From positions 1-10,606 of the forward strand of contig ONXY01000029.1 of the NCBI GenBank assembly GCA_900321945.1: a stretch of DNA of 10,606 bases. Reading direction: 5' to 3'. The DNA comes from an uncultured Eubacteriales bacterium (GTDB taxonomy: Bacteria > Bacillota_A > Clostridia > Christensenellales > Aristaeellaceae). Under the pieces are notes generated by a model. The model had not been told where the DNA came from, did not search any database, and saw nothing but the letters and a program-made list of their open reading frames with translations. Below, in pieces: positions 6,527 through 10,606 of this stretch (positions within the stretch are counted from its first letter, which is position 1; each line of letters starts with the position of its first letter). A program made the position numbers and the translations under genes.

Positions 6527-8662
6527 ATGCTGAGGAAAGAAGAACTGAAGAAAACGGAAGGAATCCGGGAGCGGAAGGATTCCCTTCCCCGGAACGCTTC
6601 CGGCGGAAGCGGAAAGGGATGGGTCCGCGGCGTCCTGCTGGCGCTGAACCTGGGAATCTGCCTGGCCCTGACCGGATGCTACATCGCTCCGGACGACATT
6701 AACGACGGAGGATATCAGACCTCCGGAGGAAACCTGATTTTCCAGACTCTCGCGCCGACGGCCACGGTGGAAACGACGCCCGAGACCGTGGTCATCGAGA
6801 CGCAGAATCTGTACGGGAACACCGGCGGAACGATCTCCGTGACGGACACCGGGCCGAACATAACGCCCCCGCCGGAGCAGTCCGTTCCGACCGCGACGCC
6901 CACCGCGAACCCCGCCGGGGTCGGGTGGAGCGACTGGGGAACGGTATCCGGCGCGACGGCGACGCCGCAGCAGGGATATACCGCTCCCACCCAGCCCGGG
7001 ACTTCGCCTTCGGACGGGGCGGGCGTTTCCGATACCCGGACGCCTGAACCGACTGAGACCGCCACGCCCCGGGAAACCATTCAGGTGGTCACCGCGCCGC
7101 CTGCCACGCCCACGCCCACGCCCAAAAGCCTGCAGCGCGGATTCACCGGTTCCGACGAGGTGCGGACGCTGCAGAAGCGCCTGAAGGCGCTCGGGTACTA
7201 CACGGGATCGGTGGACGGGGATTTCGGCGCGGGCACGGAGGCGGCCGTGAAGGCCTTCCAGAAGGCCAACGGCCTCACCGCGGACGGAAAGGTCGGCGAG
7301 AAGACCTGGGAAAGGCTGAACGCCAAAGACGCCGTCACGAAGAAAGAGGCGGACGCGGCCGCGAAGAATCCGGGCAGAACCGGCGGCAGCGCCACCGCGG
7401 CGCCGGGAAAAAAGAGCACGCCCGTGCCCAGGCCCACCGCCACGCCGAACCTGAGCAAGGAGTACTACCTGCAGGCCGGGGCCAGCGGGCCGAAGGTCAG
7501 AACGCTGCAGAACCGGCTGATTGAGCTGGGGTGGCTGGCGGGCAGGGCGACCGGCACCTACGACGAGGCGACGGAGAGAGCGGTCCGCGCTTTCCAGAAA
7601 AAGACGAAAGGGCTCTGGGAGGACGGCGTGGCCGGACCCGACACGCTCCGGGCGCTGTATTCGGACGGCGCGGCGCGCTCCTCCTCTCCCGCGGCGAGCA
7701 CGGGGGAGACCCTGGAGAAGGGCAGCACGGGAGAAGCGGTACGGACGCTGCAGAAGCGGCTGAAGGAGCTGGGATATCTCACCGGCACGGTCGACGGAAG
7801 CTACGGTATCGCCACCGAGGCGGCCGTGATCGCCTTCCAGCAGCGCAACGGGCTGAAGGCGGACGGAAAGGCGGGCACCGCGACCCTGAACAGACTCTAT
7901 TCCGAAGACGCGGTGAGGAACGGCGGATCGCCGGTGGACACTTCCGTGAAGAAGGAGGCGGCCCCCGGGAAGGACACCTCCGGCATCGCGTCCACGGGCT
8001 ACGTCACCCTGGAGGACGGCTCCCCGGAAGACGACGTGAAGAAGCTGCAGGAAAGGCTGAAAAAGCTGGGATACTACAACGGCGCCGTGGACGGCCGGTA
8101 CGGCGAGGGAACCGCGGCCGCCGTCATGGCGTTCCAGCTGCGGAACAATCTGACCGTGGACGGGAAGGCCGGACCGGCCACCCAGCGCGCGCTGTACGGC
8201 AGCGGCACGGCCATCTCCTATTCCGCCCTGCGGGAGGGGGAGGAAGGGTCCGCGGTGAAGAATCTGCAGTACACGCTGTACGAGCTGGGCTACTACGACG
8301 GAAAAATCGACGGCAGCTACGGCGCAACCACGTCGGACGCGGTGCGCGCGTTCCAGATCCAGAACAAACTGAGCCCGGTGGACGGCGTGGCGGGAAGCGC
8401 GACGCTGGCCCGGATGTATTCCTCCGACGCGATCCCCGCCACGGCGGCGGCCGTGAGCTACGACACGGCCCGGCCCGGGGACAAGGGGGAGATCGTCGTG
8501 GAGATCCAGGACTGCCTGGTTCAGCAGGGATTTCTGGAGCGGATCACCGGCGTTTACGACGACGAGACGACCGAGGCGGTCAGAGCTTTCCAGCGCAAAA
8601 ACGGCCTGGCGGCGGACGGCGTGGCCGGAGAAAGGACGCTGGTGGTCCTCTTCGGATACTGA
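6527..8662 (+). CDS. Lipoprotein with six peptidoglycan-binding (PG_binding_1) repeats
   Basis: The product has 711 residues. A long charged N-region (1-33) precedes a hydrophobic core and a lipobox ending LTGC (48-51), so Cys51 should be lipidated and the mature protein anchored outside the membrane. No in-frame start lies closer to the hydrophobic core, and AGGAG at 6512-6516 supports this ATG, so the long N-region is probably real. Residues 52-200 are a Thr/Pro/Gly-rich stalk ending in TPTPTPK. Six repeats of about 65 residues follow (near 201-267, 313-380, 395-460, 493-558, 567-633 and 646-711), each of the form VRTLQKRLKELGY, a VDG-YG turn, T-AAV-AFQ, and DG-AG--T---L. This is the three-helix peptidoglycan-binding fold found on amidases, SleB and muramidases. 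No hydrolase, amidase, NlpC/P60 or L,D-transpeptidase domain is present, so it looks like a wall-binding tether or scaffold. It lies 78 bp after the exported RNase gene. Confidence 0.9.
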   Translation: MLRKEELKKTEGIRERKDSLPRNASGGSGKGWVRGVLLALNLGICLALTGCYIAPDDINDGGYQTSGGNLIFQTLAPTATVETTPETVVIETQNLYGNTGGTISVTDTGPNITPPPEQSVPTATPTANPAGVGWSDWGTVSGATATPQQGYTAPTQPGTSPSDGAGVSDTRTPEPTETATPRETIQVVTAPPATPTPTPKSLQRGFTGSDEVRTLQKRLKALGYYTGSVDGDFGAGTEAAVKAFQKANGLTADGKVGEKTWERLNAKDAVTKKEADAAAKNPGRTGGSATAAPGKKSTPVPRPTATPNLSKEYYLQAGASGPKVRTLQNRLIELGWLAGRATGTYDEATERAVRAFQKKTKGLWEDGVAGPDTLRALYSDGAARSSSPAASTGETLEKGSTGEAVRTLQKRLKELGYLTGTVDGSYGIATEAAVIAFQQRNGLKADGKAGTATLNRLYSEDAVRNGGSPVDTSVKKEAAPGKDTSGIASTGYVTLEDGSPEDDVKKLQERLKKLGYYNGAVDGRYGEGTAAAVMAFQLRNNLTVDGKAGPATQRALYGSGTAISYSALREGEEGSAVKNLQYTLYELGYYDGKIDGSYGATTSDAVRAFQIQNKLSPVDGVAGSATLARMYSSDAIPATAAAVSYDTARPGDKGEIVVEIQDCLVQQGFLERITGVYDDETTEAVRAFQRKNGLAADGVAGERTLVVLFGY
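7127..8659 (+). repeat. Six in-frame peptidoglycan-binding repeat units
   Basis: Units lie at about 7127-7327, 7463-7666, 7709-7906, 8003-8200, 8225-8425 and 8462-8659. Units 1 and 3 are the closest at DNA level and share an exact 17-bp string (CGGACGCTGCAGAAGCG) at 7163-7179 and 7742-7758. Unit 2 has an extra residue in its last helix-turn (KKTKGLWEDG), and unit 6 is the most divergent. Linkers between units 1-2, 2-3 and 3-4 are long and low complexity; those between units 4-5 and 5-6 are short. This suggests duplication followed by divergence. Confidence 0.85.
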
Positions 8663-8675
8663 GAAAAAAACCGGC

Positions 8676-8710
8676 CCCGCCCGGGAAAAGAGGAAAAAGC
8701 CCCCGGCGGG
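8676..8710. terminator. Possible weak terminator after the lipoprotein gene
   Basis: CCCGCC-C-GGG (8676-8685) can pair with CCCGGCGGG (8702-8710), leaving one bulged C and a 16-nt purine-rich loop. Downstream the sequence is AT-rich (TCGAAAATTTACATTTT) but lacks a clean T-run. On the opposite strand the stem is followed by CCGG and seven T. The element may act weakly in either direction. Confidence 0.3.
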
Positions 8711-8743
8711 TCGAAAATTTACATTTTGGAATCCTGAAAGGAT

Positions 8744-8749
8744 GAGGTG
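8744..8749 (+). promoter_or_regulatory. Ribosome binding site deciding the mrp start
   Basis: GAGGTG lies 6 nt before ATG 8756. An in-frame GTG at 8747 lies inside this element and would add only three residues. It would have to use the poorer AAAGGA at 8737-8742, so ATG 8756 is preferred. Confidence 0.55.
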
Positions 8750-8755
8750 AAAGAG

Positions 8756-9601
8756 ATGTCGGAATGCACGCATAACTGTTCCTCCTGCGGGGCGGACTGC
8801 TCCAGCCGGACCGCGGAAAGCCTGCTGGCCCCGCTGAACGCGGGAAGCAGGGTGAAAAAGGTCATCGCCGTGGTCAGCGGAAAGGGCGGCGTCGGCAAGA
8901 GCCTGGTGACCGGCCTTCTCGCCGTGCTGGCGCAGCGGAACGGGTTTCAGGCGGCGGTTCTGGACGGGGACGTGACCGGCCCCAGCATCCCGAAGATGTT
9001 CGGGGTGCGCGATCCCGCGATGGGAAGCGACGAGGGCATCCTTCCGGCGGAGAGCCGCACGGGCATTAAAATGATGAGCGTGAACCTGCTGCTGGAGAAC
9101 GACACGGATCCGGTCGTGTGGCGCGGAAGCCTGATCAGCGGCACGGTGAAGCAGTTCTGGACCGACGTGGTCTGGGGCGACGTGGACTATATGTTTGTGG
9201 ATATGCCTCCGGGAACCGGGGACGTGCCGCTGACGGTGTTCCAGAGCCTGCCGGTGGACGGAATCCTGATCGTCACCAGCCCGCAGGAGCTGGTGGGCAT
9301 GATCGTGGAAAAGGCGCTGAACATGGCGAAGATGATGAACGTGCCGGTGCTGGGCATCATCGAGAACATGAGCTGGATCAGCTGCCCGGACTGCGGAAGG
9401 AAGATCTTCCCCTTCGGCGAGGGAAAGACGGAAAAAATCGCCATGCAGCACTCCATTCCGCTGCTGGCGCAGATTCCCATGGATCCGGCTCTGGCCCGGG
9501 AGTGCGACACCGGCGTGATCGAGCTGTTTAACGAGAACTGGATGGACGGGGCTCTGGCGGCCGTGGAGCGCTGCCCGAACAGGAATTTCGGAAAAGAGTA
9601 A
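8756..9601 (+). CDS. mrp: Mrp/ApbC/NBP35-family P-loop ATPase, Fe-S cluster carrier
   Basis: The product has 281 residues from ATG 8756 (284 if GTG 8747 is used). The N-terminus MSECTHNCSSCGADCSSR carries four cysteines (4, 8, 11, 15) of the kind found ahead of Mrp in many Clostridia. The deviant Walker A motif is SGKGGVGKS (41-49), followed by LDGDVTGPSIP (69-79), Walker B FVDMPPGTGD (147-156), SPQELV (175-180), and IENMSWISCPDCG (202-214) with Cys210/Cys213, the CXXC that holds a bridging Fe-S cluster at the dimer interface in family members. Mrp/ApbC proteins bind and pass Fe-S clusters to apo-proteins in the cytoplasm using ATP. It is distinguished from MinD by the ENMS...CPDCG segment and the lack of a C-terminal amphipathic helix. 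The radical SAM/SPASM enzyme in this window needs Fe-S clusters, but a functional link is speculative. Confidence 0.93.
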   Translation: MSECTHNCSSCGADCSSRTAESLLAPLNAGSRVKKVIAVVSGKGGVGKSLVTGLLAVLAQRNGFQAAVLDGDVTGPSIPKMFGVRDPAMGSDEGILPAESRTGIKMMSVNLLLENDTDPVVWRGSLISGTVKQFWTDVVWGDVDYMFVDMPPGTGDVPLTVFQSLPVDGILIVTSPQELVGMIVEKALNMAKMMNVPVLGIIENMSWISCPDCGRKIFPFGEGKTEKIAMQHSIPLLAQIPMDPALARECDTGVIELFNENWMDGALAAVERCPNRNFGKE

Positions 9602-9617
9602 TCCCGGCGCGCCGCGG

Positions 9618-9625
9618 AAAGGAGG
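9618..9625 (+). promoter_or_regulatory. Ribosome binding site for the DUF5711-type gene
   Basis: AAAGGAGG lies 9 nt before GTG 9635. No in-frame ATG occurs nearby, so this site decides the GTG start. Confidence 0.65.
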
Positions 9626-9634
9626 GAACCGGAG

Positions 9635-10606
9635 GTGGCCAGACGGAACAGGGACCGGAACGATCAGCTTCTCCGGCCCCGGAGCCGCAAGGGAACGGAT
9701 CAGCAGGCCGCGCCCGAGGAGAAACGGCGGCGGCAGATCCGCAGCTGGATCATCCTGGTGACGCTTCTGGTCGCCGCCCTGCTGGGCTGGAGGTTTCTGC
9801 GGGGCGGCGGCGTGAAGGAAAGCACCGCCTCGAGGCTGCCCTGCTTCGCGAATCAGAACGTGACCCCTTTCGGGGACGGCGTGCTGTATTACGACGGCGT
9901 CAGCCTTCACTGCCTGTCCTCCGCCGGCATGATCCGGTGGAGCTTTCCGGCGGGGTCGGGAGCCTCCTTCTTCGCCGGGCCGAAGCACGTGGCCGTCTGG
10001 AACGGCATGCAGATGTTTCTGGTGGACCGGAACGGGAATTCCACCTATAATGAAAACATGGAGGCTTCGGTGCAGTTCGTCCGCGTGGGCGAACGCTACT
10101 GCGCGGTGGTGGTCGGCGCGGATACGGAGCCGAAGCTGATCGTCAAGGATCTGCAGGGCGCCCAGGTCGACGTGGAGCAGGAGGCCTTCAGCGGGCTGAT
10201 GATCCTGGACACCGGGTTTTACGGGGACCAGGGGGAATACCTCTGGACGCTGAGCCTGGACGTCTTCGGCACCGCGGCGAACACGATTCTGAACACCTTC
10301 CAGGTGGGCAAGATGAATACCGGCGAGGTAAGCCTGGGACAGTCGCTGACCTACAAGGTGCTCTACGAGAACGCCCGCCTGCGGGTGTTCACGACCCAGC
10401 AGTGCTACACGTACGACTACAAGTGCGTGCAGGACACCAACGCGACCATGCTGGTCTACGGATGGAAGCTGATCGATTACGAAATCCCCGAGAGGGGATC
10501 GGCCAAGATGCTGCTGGCGCCGACGAGCCAGACCAGCAGCACCCAGTCCATCACGGAGCTGCGGGTGCTGGAGGGGGGCGTCGACAAGCGCTACACGCTG
10601 CCCGCC
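9635..10606 (+). CDS. DUF5711-type membrane-anchored protein (3' end missing)
   Basis: Translation from GTG 9635 is open to the end of the window (324 codons), so the C-terminus lies beyond it. A basic, Arg-rich cytoplasmic N-terminus (about 1-36, with EEKRRRQIR) precedes one membrane helix (about 37-55, SWIILVTLLVAALLGW). A predicted extracytoplasmic, beta-rich domain follows. Its repeated strand pattern, GDGVLYYDGVSLHCLSSAG followed by RWSFPAG and then VAVWNGMQMFLVDRNGN, looks like WD40/PQQ-type blades and matches what I recall of DUF5711 proteins of Clostridia. Their function is unknown. The gene starts 33 bp after mrp with no terminator between, so co-transcription is likely. An envelope sensor or scaffold role would be a guess. 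The family assignment is from pattern memory. Confidence 0.8.
   Translation, partial: MARRNRDRNDQLLRPRSRKGTDQQAAPEEKRRRQIRSWIILVTLLVAALLGWRFLRGGGVKESTASRLPCFANQNVTPFGDGVLYYDGVSLHCLSSAGMIRWSFPAGSGASFFAGPKHVAVWNGMQMFLVDRNGNSTYNENMEASVQFVRVGERYCAVVVGADTEPKLIVKDLQGAQVDVEQEAFSGLMILDTGFYGDQGEYLWTLSLDVFGTAANTILNTFQVGKMNTGEVSLGQSLTYKVLYENARLRVFTTQQCYTYDYKCVQDTNATMLVYGWKLIDYEIPERGSAKMLLAPTSQTSSTQSITELRVLEGGVDKRYTLPA

Noticed and set aside
7127..8659. The tandem repeats considered as CRISPR or a transposon-related repeat.
   Set aside because: They are in-frame protein repeats of about 65 residues with diverged DNA and coding linkers, not short identical repeats with spacers.
8711..8736. An AT-rich block with TACATT (8720-8725) as a possible -10 box for mrp.
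   Set aside because: No acceptable -35 box lies at 16-18 bp upstream, so a promoter cannot be supported beyond the local AT-richness.
7531..8745. A 404-codon + strand frame overlapping the lipoprotein gene in another frame.
   Set aside because: It is an Arg/Gly-rich out-of-frame translation of the peptidoglycan-binding repeats.
8747..8755. GTG 8747 as the start of mrp.
   Set aside because: It falls within the GAGGTG that serves as ribosome binding site for ATG 8756, and the added residues are not typical of the family. It cannot be fully excluded.
5819..9988. A 1389-codon open frame on the - strand spanning four + strand genes.
   Set aside because: It is antisense to the well-recognised RNase, PG-binding, Mrp and DUF5711-type genes. 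Its translation is an Arg/Gly/Pro/His-rich shadow, and long antisense frames are expected in GC-rich coding DNA.

Overview
All recognisable genes in this window lie on the + strand. The DNA is GC-rich (roughly two-thirds G+C by eye) with short intergenic gaps and AGGAG-type ribosome binding sites. A conventional RlmH, a DUF5711-type protein, TPTP-rich linkers on exported proteins and a lipoprotein signal suggest a high-GC member of the Clostridia (Bacillota), possibly a gut or rumen Christensenellales-like lineage. The lineage is inferred from protein style, not shown directly.

Layout. (1) Positions 1-2401 hold the 3' part of a polytopic membrane protein resembling DUF6020/GT-C enzymes, then a radical SAM/SPASM protein 13 bp downstream. 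These look like one transcription unit ending at an intrinsic terminator at 2487-2510. (2) Positions 2607-3927 hold two RNA methyltransferase genes: a TrmH/SpoU-family enzyme and rlmH. A promoter-like element (TTGACA, 17 bp, TAAACT) straddles the stop codon of the first gene, and a GC-rich leader with a perfect 16-bp palindrome precedes rlmH. (3) Positions 4017-6448 hold a DUF2142-type polytopic membrane protein and, 20 bp later, a secreted barnase-like ribonuclease with a signal peptide and a Pro/Thr linker. (4) Positions 6527-8662 encode a large lipoprotein with a TPTP-rich stalk and six peptidoglycan-binding repeats, but no enzymatic domain. (5) Positions 8756-9601 encode an Mrp/ApbC P-loop ATPase of Fe-S cluster handling. 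A membrane-anchored DUF5711-type protein follows and runs off the right edge.

Functionally the window mixes housekeeping genes (rRNA/tRNA methylation, Fe-S carrier) with envelope and secretion genes (two GT-C-like membrane proteins, a wall-binding lipoprotein, an exported RNase). The most distinctive item is the barnase homologue. It keeps the catalytic Lys/Glu/Arg/His set, sits beside a wall-binding lipoprotein with a similar linker, has no barstar-type inhibitor gene in view, and has Tyr where barnase has Arg59, a main barstar contact. I see no mobile element, RNA gene or CRISPR array.
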